In this document: piece by piece, positions 31,315 to 43,817 of the stretch | How positions within the stretch are numbered: position 1 is the first letter of the stretch | Layout of the letters: every line of letters begins with the position of its first letter | Source of the DNA: Chaetomium olivaceum | Taxonomy: Eukaryota > Ascomycota > Sordariomycetes > Sordariales > Chaetomiaceae | Assembly: GCA_039881045.1 (NCBI GenBank) | Contig: JAYWVB010000074.1 | Coordinates: forward strand, 62,001-126,000 | Length of the DNA: 64,000 bases | Direction of reading: 5' to 3' | Position numbers and translations under genes: made by a program | The notes under the pieces: generated by a model | Database searches by the model: none | Told to the model about the DNA's origin: nothing | What the model saw: the letters and a program-made list of their open reading frames with translations, nothing else

Positions 31315-32644
31315 ATGGCGTTTATGCTTGTGGTTTCAGACGTAGCACTTTCTTTCTTTTCTATCTCAAGACAGGCACCACACTAAAGGTATTACAATGT
31401 AAGGAAAAACGACCATGGCTTGTCTTTGAGTCGATGAGAAACGCTATGTTCCGTTCGTCTCTGAGTTCGTCACATGCTGTGGGAAGGAATGCAGTTCACG
31501 TGGGAATTCGTACAGAGTATGAGTTGAGATACTACAAGCGCTACATACTGAAGACGCCTGATTACCTTCACTCAATGTCTTGTGAAAAAGAAAAAAGAGC
31601 AATAACGCCAGGTGGGGAGTAGCGGCCGGCAGAGAGTCAGGGGTTGGGAGGACAAAAGCGCCAGCATCCACCGCAATTACCGCAGCCTTCCCTAACTCAA
31701 AACTGCCAACCAAGGACCACCAAGCCGTCTGGCATCGATCAATTTACCGCCCACCTCTTCTTCTACCTCCTGCTGCGGCGCGTACCTCTCAACCTCGGCA
31801 ATAGCCGACCCGGCCGCCCACAGAACTGATCTCCTGGATGGTCCCAACCGGCCAAACGAGCGGTATAGGGCATCTTCGCACCAGACAAACAGGTGGCCAG
31901 CATAATGGTCGAATAAGCGACGTGGTTGTGGTACGGGTAATCTGGGCTATCCAAACGGCAGGGGCCGTCCCAGCAGGGTGGGATGGAAGCCAGCGTGGCC
32001 ATGCTGCCGCCCCGGGTGTCTTCGTGGAACATAGTACCGACCGAGAGGGCTAAAGCGCTGGTAGCGGCCATAGCGGATCTTGAAGGATATGCATGGTGTT
32101 CCAGTAGTTACCTAGATAAGTCGTCGGCCAGATCCATCGTCGCGTCGGAGTTACCGCCGGCGAGTTGGCCGGGGTGCGACGAGCCTACCATATTTGGGTC
32201 CGCCAAGCTAGGTGCCTATCTGCCCGTATATATCTTTCACTTTAGACTCGATGTATGGCGGAGTGATATTCCGGTTTCCCGCTTGCCCTTCATCTTATTT
32301 TCTGTGCCTGGGAGTAGCTTGGCTAAAGACATGTTTAAATGGGTACCTAGGTGCGTTGTGCTTCTTGGACGGACCCGAAGGAGAGTTTTACTTCAATCAC
32401 AAAGGTCCATGTGTGGTTGTCGTTTGGGGGACACGTATAAATAGCAGTGGCTTCCCCTGTCAGCGTGTATTTGGATCTTTAGTATCATCAGTGTTGCGAG
32501 GGGACACGCGTACCCGGCCCCCCTCCTCCCAACCAAGGATTGGTTTCAAAAGGGCTTGTTTACGAGCCTGAACAGTTTGACTGATGTTCTAGCAAGGCTA
32601 AAAGCCCCCAGAGTCAAGACGGAATAACTCGTGGAAGTAGCTGT
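31315..32644. other. Gene-poor region, nothing recognised
   Basis: About 1.3 kb downstream of the LysM gene. Short frames on both strands lack known motifs, and no tRNA or repeat was identified. Confidence 0.35.
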
Positions 32645-33521
32645 GTGCGTCTAATATCATGTTTCTTAATACCAGTGCTCCATCGTCGTACTGCAGTTAA
32701 TTACATTATAGAGATTCGTAAAATATGGGGGAGACCTCGGCTGCGGTTTGTCGCTGTTCAGGTTGGAATGCAGCACAGGGCCCAGTGGGAACATCAAGGC
32801 TATTACTTTGCCGTGTGGGAGTCCGAGCTGCTGGAGGATGTTGATGATGCTGATCGCCGATGCCACCGCCAGATGATATATAAGGAGAGGCAAGACGACT
32901 ATAGCTTTTTCCGCTGGAGTGAGGGGGGACCCTGGGTTGATATTGTGGAAACTCCAAACGATGGTAGTCCGGCGCAGCGTACAACGCCTATACGCGTTAC
33001 GCATAATATTCTAACGGAGATACGGCCTGTTACCTTTCACGTTCCTCCAGTTATCTTGTATGTAGAGCGCCTTGGTTGGCAGTGCTGCGTTATAGGCCAA
33101 AACCAAGGGCACACTCTCGAGGCTTTCACTGAGGATATCGTGGGACGAGATCCTTGTAACCGTAAATACTTCACCGAGTCTACAGCTCCGGACGATATTG
33201 CTAAAACAACGCGGCTTTGTACCCGAGTTGCTGACCAAGTGGTAGACGCTGTAGTAGAAATGTCCAGGTATAAGGGAGACCGAGTTGGTGGTATAGACCA
33301 AAGCCCCTCTCCCGATAGTTATCCATTTCACCAACATTCATAGGCTGGGAGAACTTCTACCCCGGGAAGAGGTAGACCAGAATTGCAAAGATGCTGGGAT
33401 GGATCCTCATAATACAGTACGCGGGCTCGGAAACGTAAGCCCTAGAAACATCGTACTAGATAAGGACGGTAATTTTGTCGGCTTTGGCTTCCTTGACTGG
33501 GCTGGCTTTGCCCCCCGGTGA
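32645..33521 (+). pseudogene. Phosphotransferase (APH/choline-kinase-fold)-like gene relic
   Basis: The first frame (to 33343) ends with RVADQVVDAVVEMSRYKGDR, similar to the helix that precedes the catalytic loop in fungal phosphotransferase-enzyme-family proteins. A second frame continues NIHRLGELLPREEVDQN and then NVSPRNIVLDKDGNFVGFGF followed by LDWAGFAP. The last two resemble the family's catalytic loop (usual H-x-D-L-x-P-x-N) and its D-x-D/W metal site, with the catalytic His/Asp replaced by Asn-Val-Ser. A GTGAGT donor-like site at 33517 may begin an intron. The loss of the catalytic residues and the frame change near 33335 indicate a degenerate copy. The family call is moderate. Confidence 0.4.
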
Positions 33522-36500
33522 GTGGGTCCAGCTTGGATTGATTCATCCGGATGACAGACTGAGGTCGGACGTCCGTCAGGCTACGACTGTGTATTGCGAC
33601 ATGGTGGCGGGCCCTTCTACCAGGTGGGACCGAAATGGGGTTCTGCTTTTGTGGCTGAATATCTTGTCGAAGTTGGCCTCCAAAGGGTTCCCAAAGCTGA
33701 ACCCCCATGGCCTTCACTGGCTCAAGTTCAAAAAGGGGGACAAATCGGTTCACTGCGTGAACTAGGTACCGTACCTAGGGTGCGGTTACTTACCGAATCA
33801 CGCTGACAGGGAGAAGTCATGGCGTTGAAGGCAAAAAGACGATACGATAGTTAACATAGATCACATAACAGAATGTAAATTTTACCTCCAAGAAACCTGG
33901 AAGGATATTGGATGTTCTTCTACCAAGAAGTAGGTGTTGGATGTTAGTGTTGGTGACCATAGCTCGTAGAGATGTAGGGCTCATGCAACCTTGTTTCGCA
34001 AGCGTATTACGTGTGTGTTATTAGCAGGGGTCAAGATTTCACGAGTGATTCGGTTGTTTTTCATGGTAACGGAAGTTTTTCGAATTGTGGGTTCTTTTTG
34101 GGGCTAAAGTTTGGTTTTCCGTATAGCTAGGGGAGTTAGATATAGCCATGGTCCATCCAGAAGTAAGTTAACGCGTGACAATGCTCCCTGAAGCTGGCAG
34201 CAATGCTCTTCGTCTCGTAACCGCACAGTCTGCGGACAAACTTCTGTTAACGCCTTTACCTCTCAGCATTCCATTACGGCGCGCTTCCATACTCAGCCAC
34301 TTGCAAGCCACGATCAAGACCGATCTCGGGGGTCCGGCCGTCCGAGCCCCAGTTCAGGCGTGTCTGGAGTGGCGTCGGGACAAAATGTAGGGTTGATTGC
34401 CTGGCCTACAACTACCGCAACCCATTGAACCGTGCCATAGGGCAAAGTACTGATACTCCGCTGGAAGGTCACGATGCTTGTCTGACTGGCACAGGCCTCG
34501 ACGTAGCAGCCGACCAGTTGACTTCTTTAATTGGTACCGTATACATCGAGACCAAGCCACAATGATGTGGGCGAGGTCGCAGACATCGTTCCGATAGCCT
34601 GGGTCTGTTATACATATTACAGGGGAGGCTTAAGTGAGTACCTTAATGTTTTGGGTTCATCGTCTGGTCTACCCCTGTATCACACCGTACTTCCAATTGT
34701 TCTTATATTCCTACATTCTCTCCTTCCTTATCAATTCAAGTTATCATTCCACTCAGCGATGGTATCTCATTATAATATTGGGATAATCTTCTGGCGGTTC
34801 GATTGATGGGAGGAAACGTGATGCTAAAAGAAAACGACCATTCTCAACAACGCACGCAACTACTAAAGAAATGGTAACGTGGTACTTGCAAAAAGTAAAA
34901 GTATGAATGTATGGGATAGAACACCAAGTTCTGTAACTAGAGTCATACGTGTGATGGGCCGACCAATAATCACCTCTAGGCTTGTAAATTCATTACCTGA
35001 GTCCTCCGCTTTGCTTCACCCGCTTATCGGTCAGAGACCAGGCTCGTGCCACGGCTTTCCAGGCCAGGCAAGCTTGCATTCGTCGAGTCGTCTCAATATT
35101 CCTTCTCCAAACCATCACCTCTTTTTTTTTTCAGCCTTCGGGGCTACCTTTTCTTGGAACCGGACTGGCGGTCCGGGAAGGGTTAAAGTGGTAGGGGTGT
35201 TCGGGGCAATATTCTATTTCTGTCACTCATACAACTTCAACCCGCCCGGGAGGACACCTGAATCTTCATCAATAAAACGTTTTATTGATCAGGTGCATAT
35301 TCTAGCTCAAATGCAATGCAGAGTGGCTGCTACATAGAGTCAAACCGCACCAGATACGTGGACGGTCACCGAGACGGTGGGTTGGGTGGCAGATACGAGG
35401 GCTCGGCGAGTACCACGTTTGGTGGTAATGAGTTCAGCTCGGAGCGTTTCCAGACCATCTTGATCGTTCTCGATCTTCTCGCTACTGCACTGATTGACAG
35501 GATACCGCCCTCACCTTCCCGCTCCAGCGGTTAATATTGGAGCCGGGTTACATTGGTCGCTAACTGAAGAGGGCCCAGATCGAGCCGCATCTGCAACCCC
35601 GCAGGGGAGAACGGGAACAGACGGTTTACCTGGTTCTCGGCCTTAGCGTGCAGGTTGGTGGGGGAGCTATCTGATGTTGTTGTGCCAGAAAAGAAATGAA
35701 AACGAGGCGGAACGAACGGCTTCTCCCCTGCCCGGCCGATTTCCCCCCCCCTGGATATCCCCGAAGGATTGATTGCGGTACAGGGGGTCGTAAGGTGGCT
35801 GGGCCTCTGAGTTTGGTCGAGAGGTCTTGGCTTTTGCGCAAAGTGAGCTCTCGATATTGATTTCCGAGTGCACTCGCGGGTACCACTGTAACTCTCTTTC
35901 TCTGACAATGAGCTGAAATGTGTGCCATGTAACCTTCTGACAGTAACTTCAGTTCAACTCTATCGTCGGACCATCCCATAACTCCTATTCATAGGCCTGG
36001 TCTTGTCTTCGCTTTTAGTTGTCTCGCCCGAGCTACGCCGTGGCGTAGTTTATTGGATCCAGGTTATGCCGGTCACATTCTGCCTCCTCTTTCTTAGGTG
36101 TCCTCGAGAATGCAGGAACAGAAACTCGGCGAGTTAGCGGCAAGACCGGTTATGTCGTCCGACAGCCGACAGTCTACCCCTGACGGAACCGCCCGCGTTG
36201 CAGGGCAGCTAGCGCGACCGCACCGGCGAATCGGAGGCTGACCTCAAGACTTGCAAGACATCATCTGACTTGCCTCCCGTCATCGGAGCCACAAGGCTGT
36301 TTCCAATACCTCGACGCCAATCTCTTAGCCTACCGGAACGGGAAAGGCCGTGGCACGATGGCTTGTGGGCGAGACCCTTTGAGTTATTTCTTTCTGAGGC
36401 TCTGCTCGACGAACCAATAGCTTGATCCGCTCCCAAGCCCCCCAAATTTATTAACTCCCTGCTCCCCGGATTCCGTCCCCGTTCCACTAGTCACCACATA

Positions 36501-36927
36501 CGCTCCAATGGCTGCATGTGATATCCAAACCACGCATATGCAGACCGAGCGTGCAGCCATTCGGTGCCCGCTCTCGCTGGAGATTCGAACTTGGGACTCT
36601 GAATTTAGACTGTGTGGTTGACGAGATGTCTAAGTTGCAGGGACTTGCCGTCGAGTTGTGTGTGTGCCAGTGCAGAGTGTGATCAGAAAGAAGCGAGAGG
36701 CCATGTCACGGTGGTATCAGAGATGCTTTCGTGAACGCCACGGACTTCCCTCTAGAACCCGGATGGTGGGCAACGTTGCGAGAATACTGAGAGATAGGGA
36801 GGTCTATCAAGTATAAAGCTTCCTTTCCTCCCCGATGTTGCCATCTCAATCATCCATCTCATCATCAACCTCACCTTACCACATCCCGTTTCTCAAATAA
36901 GACAGACCACAACCTTGAACCTTCAAG
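33522..36927. other. 3.4-kb gene-poor region
   Basis: No frame has a recognisable product. The sequence alternates between A/T-rich (33830-34160, 34650-34900) and mixed composition. A palindromic AATAAAACG/CGTTTTATT lies at 35270-35287. Near its right end is a TATA box serving the WSC gene. Confidence 0.35.
36812..36817 (+). promoter_or_regulatory. TATA box of the WSC-domain gene
   Basis: TATAAA lies 111 bases before the ATG and is followed by a pyrimidine-rich leader (TTCCTTTCCTCCCC), a common fungal core-promoter layout. Confidence 0.5.
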
Positions 36928-37699
36928 ATGCAGTCCTTTCTCGCCCTCGCGGCCATCGTGCCCGCCGCCCTCGCGCAGACCTACTACGGATGCTACACCG
37001 AGATCCCCACCCGCGCCCTCACCGGATCCGTCCCCCTCATCGACTACGAGCTCATGACTCTTGCCGACTGCGAGGCTCATTGCACGGGCTTTGACCTATG
37101 GGGTCTGGAGTACGGCGGCGAGTGGTATGTTCCCATCCCTTTTTTTTCCCCTTCCATCCCCCCCCTTCACTGCCCTTCAACTGGCTCCCCGAACACCAAT
37201 CAATCAACCCGCCACTAACAATCTGCTCAGCTACTGCGGCAACTCCCTCGCGCAAGGCTCCTTCCCGGCCTTCTCCACCGACTGCACCATGCCCTGCCCG
37301 GGCGACGCCACGCTGACCGAAGTTTGCGGCGGCCCCAACCGGATCTCACTGTACGGCACGTCCGAGACCGCCCCAGAGGCCATCCCCTACCCGCACGACC
37401 CGCCCGTCACCGAGACCCAGTACGAAGGATGCTGGACCGAGGTCGACGGCGCGCGGGCCCTGTCCGGCGCGAGCGGGTTCTCGCTGACCGACATGACCGT
37501 GGGTGGGTGCGGTGGCTACTGCCGGGATAGCGGGTTTACGTGGTTTGGGCTGGAGTACAGTGCCGAGTGCTTCTGTGGTAATGAGTTGAATGTCAACAGC
37601 ACGCTGGCGCTCGAGACGGATTGTGCCATGGCTTGCTCGGGGGCGCCGACTGAGGTGTGTGGCGGGTCGAACCGGTTGAGCGTGTACCAGTGGGTGTAA
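36928..37699 (+). CDS. Secreted protein with two WSC domains
   Basis: Exon 1 is 36928-37124 and exon 2 is 37231-37699; the intron (106 bp) runs GTATGT...CTGCTCAG. The joined product is 221 residues. A signal peptide (MQSFLALAAIVPAALA) is followed by two WSC modules. The first runs YYGCYTEIPTRALTG through ECYCGN (Cys restored by splicing) to TEVCGGPNRISLY. The second runs YEGCWTEVDGARALSG through AECFCGNELN to TEVCGGSNRLSVYQW. WSC domains bind carbohydrate and occur in wall-stress sensors and extracellular enzymes. Here there is no transmembrane segment or catalytic domain, so it is probably a small secreted or wall-bound lectin-like protein. The model is complete and unbroken. Confidence 0.9.
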
Positions 37700-37952
37700 A
37701 GGTTTAGGTGGCCAGGATAGGGGGTTGAGTAGTAAAGGGAACAAGTGGGGGAGTGAGTCCATGGATCGAGTGTGTTAACCTTCTGTCTTAATCCTCCATC
37801 TACCTATTTCTTTTAGCATGAGCAAAAAATCAAATTTGTCCGAAGTACATGTTCTGATGTGGGAGCAGAGAAAAGAAAGGCAAGATGACTGAAAGATGGG
37901 GCCAGGATACGAAGAAAAGGGCTATTCTCATCCGCACTTGACATTGATACTC

Positions 37953-38698
37953 TCAGTAGCCGTATGAGTTTATCCAAGCTATTTCCTCGGCGGCTTTTGT
38001 AGAATCGCTCCTTCCCTCCATCGGCGCGAGTCGGTGTTGGCGCGCTTCTTGGCCGGCATCAGACCCGCCGGTCCGGCCTCTTGCCGCACCATATCCATTA
38101 CCTCCAGCGGCAGCCGGTTGCTCATGCTTTGGAGCGGCTTCTCTGACGGCTTGATGGACTCGGTAGCCGCCCCCTGCTTGAGTAGCTTGAGTAGCACCTG
38201 GAACACCTCGGGCGGCATATCGACTACAGTTTTGGGTTCGTTGCCGAGGGCGGCTTTGGTCTTGTGGTGGCACGTTAGCGGAGTAATATGACAGTCAGTA
38301 CAGAGATAGGGCATAACCGCTGGCTTGAAGCTTATTTCCAGAGTCGAATACAGCCCCGTTGATAAACCTCGTACGTTTTGATGACATGGGACAAGGGTAT
38401 GGTCGGTGACAATCGCCTCGTAGATATCTGTTTCGTCCTGCATCAGAGCGTCGTGGCGCCAGTTGGCCACGATACTGTCGTCAAACACCTTCTTATTCCA
38501 ATCGGGCTTGTCCGTGAGGCGATCCATAAGTACGAGCATGGCGACTTCACGGACTTTCATAAGTTCCGAGAGGGAACCGGGGGCACCCGGAAACGAGCCA
38601 CAGCGGTAAAAGTCGACACCGGCGTTATCCTGCTCATACGCCTCCATATGCGGCAGCGGTAAGTTGATGCCGGGATATTCGTGGGAAGCGGGTGCCAT
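37953..38698 (-). CDS. DUF4246-like protein, truncated
   Basis: The encoded protein is 239-247 residues long, depending on where it ends; the frame beginning at the ATG at 38698 stops at 37979. The N-terminus (YPGINLPLPHMEAY, then REVAMLVLMDRLTDKPDWNK followed by KVFDDSIVANW) matches the start of fungal DUF4246 proteins. Those are usually 500-700 residues and continue into a large, presumably enzymatic domain. Here similarity stops after about residue 90, and a region with CTDCHITPLTCHHK (possible metal ligands) and a basic tail (MPAKKRANTDSRRW) follows. It is either a truncated and re-spliced copy, a fusion, or a gene whose introns I have not resolved. The ABC transporter is convergent-downstream. 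Function unknown. Confidence 0.5.
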
Positions 38699-39132
38699 GA
38701 TTGAGAAATGACTTAAGATAATGAGCTATAGGTATTTTCGTCTGGCGTCCTGTGTGGTGTGTGGGGAGACGGTAGTTCTTGAATCTGCGAGACTTTCCTA
38801 GGACAACACATTTGCCAACCATGAGGATGGCGTGAAAATAGAAACTCAAAAATAGAAAGCGAGTAAAAGAAATTTAAATCGAGAAAAGACACCTTCTTTC
38901 GGATCCCGGATAACCTTTTGTTTTCTCTTCCAATTCGAGTATCTACAATTAGAGGCGGGCTTTTGTACCCACCCGGTGCCTCAGTGAACACGCGGAGATG
39001 CTTTGCTGTGTGGGCAAAGGGAAACGCAAACATAACAAAAACAACGATTAATTCTATCGCCAATATCAAATATTCTATGGTCTAATCATCACGCCCCGTC
39101 TATTAACCCCTCAATGTCTACCGCTGAACCCA
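38699..39132. other. Intergenic, A/T-rich
   Basis: About 430 bases between the ABC transporter 3' end and the DUF4246-like start. No coding signal. Confidence 0.4.
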
Positions 39133-42100
39133 TTAATTCTTCTTGACCTTCCTGAACAAACCCTGAATCCCCTTGCCCTTAACTCGGAAAAGATAATAGA
39201 CCCCGATAGCAACCGCAATATCAAAAATAATGTAACCCCACATGATCCCAAAGTTCCTCCACCGATCACCCCAAAAGATATCCACTGTTTCCAAGTACTG
39301 GTCCGCCACGCCAAAGGCACAGTACCGACACGCCTCGCGATCATACGGGTTCTGCAGCGTGCCCTGCGTCATGTTTGCCAGCGGCATGAGGTACTCTCCA
39401 CACGTCGTATTCGGCGGCGGGTTAAAGACGAGGTTCTCAGCAGCAGAGCACACCACGGGCCGGTCGTGCAGCACCGTCGACACGATGCCCGAAATCCAGT
39501 AGGTGAAGGGCGATACGTAGTACATGAAGCTCCAGAACCCGGGCAGGGCGACCCTGCTCTGGAGCACGCCGCTGAAGATGGTCGACATCATGATCAAGAG
39601 GATGACGACACCGGCCGCGGCTTGGGCGTCGGGGAGAGCCGCGATGGTCATGTGGGCGAAGGCGCTGGCGTAGATGAAGAGTTGGATGATGAAGAGCAGG
39701 ACCAGGCCCTGGCGGGTTGAATTCTGGATTCCGACGACGGGGTAATAGAAGGAGGCGAAGGCGAGGATGCCCGTCAGGATCTGGTAGGGGATTTCGACGA
39801 CGATGTTGGCAATCAGGAAGGCTTTCCAGGAGTAGGCCTTGCTCGGGCGCTCGCGGACTTCGTAGAGAGAGCGTTGCGTGATGAAGAGAGGTTGGATCTA
39901 GGAATGTTAGCATCAGTACATATTGAAAGGGTTAGGATATACGTACCTGCTGCACCAAAGTGATGAAGATGGTGGTCACCATAAAAACAGAGAACACGAC
40001 ATTCCGCATGCCAGCCTGTGTCTCATCCGCTTTCCAGAAAGTGAAGCCAATAAACAAACCTGACATGATGCCCAACAAGAGCTTGGAAAGCACATAACCG
40101 GGCATGCGCCAGTACTGCTGGAAGATGCGCTGCGTCACAGCCCACACTTGAGAGGAAAACGGCATGGCAAATTCGGAAGCGGCGCCCATGTGGCCACCGC
40201 TGTCACTCGCCTGCTTTTCCTTGCCTTGTCCGTGTATCCTGTCAAGCTCGGCCCGGACCCCGCTGTACTCTTGGCTCCCCTTCCATACCGAGTGCCAGTC
40301 CTCCCCATCGCGGTTGACTCCCTCAGCAACAATTTCCAACATGAACTCGGCGGGATTCTCGTCATCGCCGCATGGCCGTGACCCGTTCTTTTCAAAATAC
40401 CCGAGCAGAGATTGAGAATTCTTGCCAATGTCCCCGAAGTACACCGTCTTGCCTCCCTTGGCGAGAAACAGAAGGCGATCGAATTGTTGGAAAAGAAGGG
40501 CATTCGGTTGGTGGATCGTGCACAACACCGCTTGGCCGGCATCAGCCAGCTTGCGAAGAAAGACGCAGATGGCCCAGGCGCTCTGTGAATCAAGACCGCT
40601 GGTAGGCTCATCCAAAAACAGCAGAAGTTTGGGCTTCGCAACCAGTTCGACGCCGATAGTCAGAAGTTTGCGCTGCTCGACGTTGAGACCCTCGCCTGGG
40701 ATGCCGACGATGGCGTTGGCATACTCTTCCATGCCCAGCATTTTGATGACCTCCTCGACGAACTCGAACTTCTCCTTCTTGCTGACTGACTTGGGCCGGC
40801 GGAGCATGGCGCTGAATCGCAGACTTTCCCTGACTGTAGCAGTGTCGAGGTGGAGATCTGGAAAAACGTCAAAATGAGTGACTAAACAGCGGCGTAAAGA
40901 AGAAGTAGAAACTCACCCTGCTGTTGCACATAACCGGTTTGGCGCTGAAAGTCAGCCCCAAAGGGCCGGCCGCTAACTAGCATATCGCCAGTCACAACAC
41001 CAATCGATGTACGTTGCGCAAGAACATCCAGAAGTGTGGTCTTGCCGGCCCCGGAAGCGCCCATCAAAGCCGTTAGAGTGCCGGGTTTAACCCACCCAGA
41101 TACATTGTCCAGCAGCCGACGTTTGCCCTCCTTAACGTCAATGTCGTAGACAACGTCCCGCCAAGTGAAGATGTCCGTTTGCGGTTCAATGTTGCCGCCC
41201 CTGAGGTCCTGGGGGGCATGCTCGACATCCGCCCCCGAAGTGCCGGCGCTAGTCTCCTCATCGTTGCCTCTACACTTGGGGTCCAGGTGTGCGGGAATGT
41301 CCCACCTCGGGAAGACCAGTGCTTCGGCGGTGCTGGTTACGGACGAGTTCAACTCGACAGCTGCCAGGTAGATAGCCAAGAAGCCGATCAAGAACGCCAT
41401 GAGGATACCGAAGTTGCGCCAGACGTGCGAGTACTCGTACCCATACATGGCTGCAATGTAGGCATCTCCGCTGACGGTGCTCCGTCCGGCCACGGCACCA
41501 GTGCTGGCGCAGATCCAGGAGTCGCCGATGAGAGGAGAAAACGGAGGGAAAATGGAGGAGCAGGTGAATTCGCGGCCGTGAAACTCGTTGGCAATGAGGA
41601 TCTCGAAGGCATAGTAGACCGGGTTGATCCATCGGATCCAGCCAAACCAGGGGTGCATCTGCGGGACAGGAATGCTGTGAACGGGGTTAGCAACCGAACT
41701 CTCCCTTCTAATCCTGGTCTCAGGGGTAAGACTCACATGTAACCCGTGTACATGACCAACGCCAGCACCAAAACCCCCGCCAGCGCCATAGCCTGCGAGA
41801 CCGTTTTGGTAATAGCCGCCAACGTCCTGAACACGGCACTCATAATAACCGTTATGACAAACGACACAAGAAAGAACAAGAAGAACTGATCCGGCGTCCG
41901 CCTCAGCCCCGCCAAGAAGTACACGAGCAAGTTGAACACCACCGCGGACGCGAACTTGACCGGAACATCCGCCACGATCCCCGCCGCAGCCTCCGTCGCC
42001 GGATGGTAAAACGCATACGACGCATGCTTCTCCACGATCGGCCTCTGTGCGTACAAGCTCTCAATCTCGGCAATCGCTGTCAGCGCATTCAGCAAAATCG

Positions 42101-43817
42101 CCATAAACAGCACCGACCCCTTCCCCTCAAATCCAACCGTCGCATCCGGGTTACCAAAGAAGATGGACCCGATAATCAGCGCCAGGATCAAGTTCGACCC
42201 AATATTAGTCGCCGTCGCGGGCAGGTTATTCCACACCCTGCGGTAGGCGCGCTTGGTGTTGAGACGCACCTGCATGGCCACGCTGAGGCGGTAGGGCGAC
42301 CCCGGACGAGCATGTTTCCCCTGGCAGTGCTGCTTCTTGGCCCGCAGCGCCGCGATGCTTTCCGTGCGGCGGTCACCCTCGAAGGCAGTGTCGTGCTGCG
42401 CCATGTCGGCCTGCAGCGCAGAAAACTCCGGGGAGGCGAGCCAGTACCGCTCAAAGTCCTCGGGCGTGCGCGGGACCTTGTGCTCCATCCCCGGCCGGGG
42501 GATGCGCTCGTCTGGGTTGGTGACGGAGGTCAAGAAATCGCCGGTGGTTTGGCGTGGTGGGCAGTGCCAGCCCTGGCGCTCGAAGAAGGCCCTGGCGGCC
42601 TGGGCGGGGCCGAAGTAGATCTGGCGGCCGTCGTAGAGGACGGTGGCCTTGTCGAAGACGTCGTAGATGGCCTGGCTGGCCTGGTACATGGCGACGGCGT
42701 GGGCGTGCTTGCCGAGATCGGACGACAGGCGCAGGGCCTGCACAAACTTGAGCGCGCTGGCCGAGTCAAGGCCGCGCGTGCTGTTGTCCCAGGCGCAGAT
42801 GGGCGAGCCGGCCACCATCATCTCGGCGATGCTAACCCGCTTGCGCTCGCCGCCGGACACGCCGCGCACGTAGTCGTCGCCCACCTTGGTGTGGTAGGTG
42901 TGGGACAGCCCGAAGATGGCCATCACCACGCGTGCGATGTACTGGTAGTACTCGGCCCGAGGCATATCGTCGACGCGTTGTGATGGCGTACGCATGCCGG
43001 CGGCGAATTCAAGGGTTTGTCCGACTGTTAGGTGAGGGAAGTGCTTGTCGACCTATTCTATGTTAGTATTTGTACCCTTGCATATAACATTTCAGGGCAG
43101 AGCTGAATGGCATACCTCCTGGTTGTAGATCACCTCCCCCTTAAACTCCTTATTCATCTGGGTTTGCGACGCGCCATTGTAGTGAATCATCGATTTCTTG
43201 CCCAAGTCCAAGCCGTTCAATTCGCCGCAAATGGACTTGAGAAAGGTGCTGCAGCCCGAGCCCGGCCGGCCCAGCACTGCCAACAACTCCCCGCTCTTGA
43301 GAAGGCCGTTGAAGCCGTGAAGGATGTGCCTATGCTCCTTCTTGCCTGAAGAGAAGAGCTCGCCAATCCGGAGTGGCGCTAGAAGAACGGAGTCGACTGT
43401 CTCTTGGAGCTGTAGAGCAGAACCCGATCCATACACGTCTAGGTCTCTGAAAAGGACGCTCAGTTCGCTTGCCTTGTTCCCCTGCTCGTTGATTTGGGCC
43501 ATAAATTGTTGGACCCATCTCCTGACGTCAAAGTCTGCCGACTGGGGATCTAAACCAGCATCCGAGTGGTTTGCCGTTGCTCCATCTCTCCCCTGAGTCT
43601 GATGCCGCGAAAGTGCGGTAGCAATCCGTTGAAGCTCTGCTGTGACGCCCTCCTCGTCCAAGGGGTTAGCTGTGTCTCTCCTGAAAGGGTCATGATCTCG
43701 TAGGGTTCCCGAACTGGCGTCATGGTCGCTCAGGCTGGCATTGCTGGTGGTGTCCGTTGCCCCACCGTGACTGGCAGCCACTTGCTCGTCAGGGGCCTGG
43801 TGTTCGTGTCCCGGCAT
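39133..43817 (-). CDS. PDR-type full-size ABC-G transporter
   Basis: There are five exons (43116-43817, 41737-43052, 40917-41674, 39947-40857, 39133-39897) with GT-AG introns of 49-63 bp, giving 1,483 residues. The order is NBD1-TMD1-NBD2-TMD2, as in yeast Pdr5 and Candida Cdr1. NBD1 has the fungal-type Walker A GRPGSGCST (Cys for Lys), signature VSGGERKRVSIAE and Walker B CAWDNSTRGLDSA. NBD2 has canonical Walker A GASGAGKTT, degenerate signature LNVEQRKLLTIGVEL and LLFLDEPTSGLDSQ. TMD1 ends VLVLALVMYTGYMI; TMD2 ends with a Cys-containing loop (VCSAAENLVFN, TTCGEYL, CRYCAFG) typical of extracellular loop 6. It should be a plasma-membrane exporter of hydrophobic drugs or metabolites. The substrate cannot be inferred. 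The gene is intact. Confidence 0.95.

Noticed and set aside
36570..36600. GAGATTCGAACTTGGG as a tRNA T-loop
   Set aside because: The flanking bases do not form a T-stem on either strand, and no acceptor or anticodon stem could be folded by eye.
42003..42983. 326-residue open frame on the plus strand
   Set aside because: It is the antisense shadow of the ABC transporter's second exon, Arg/Gly/Val-rich with no family signature. The minus strand is clearly coding.
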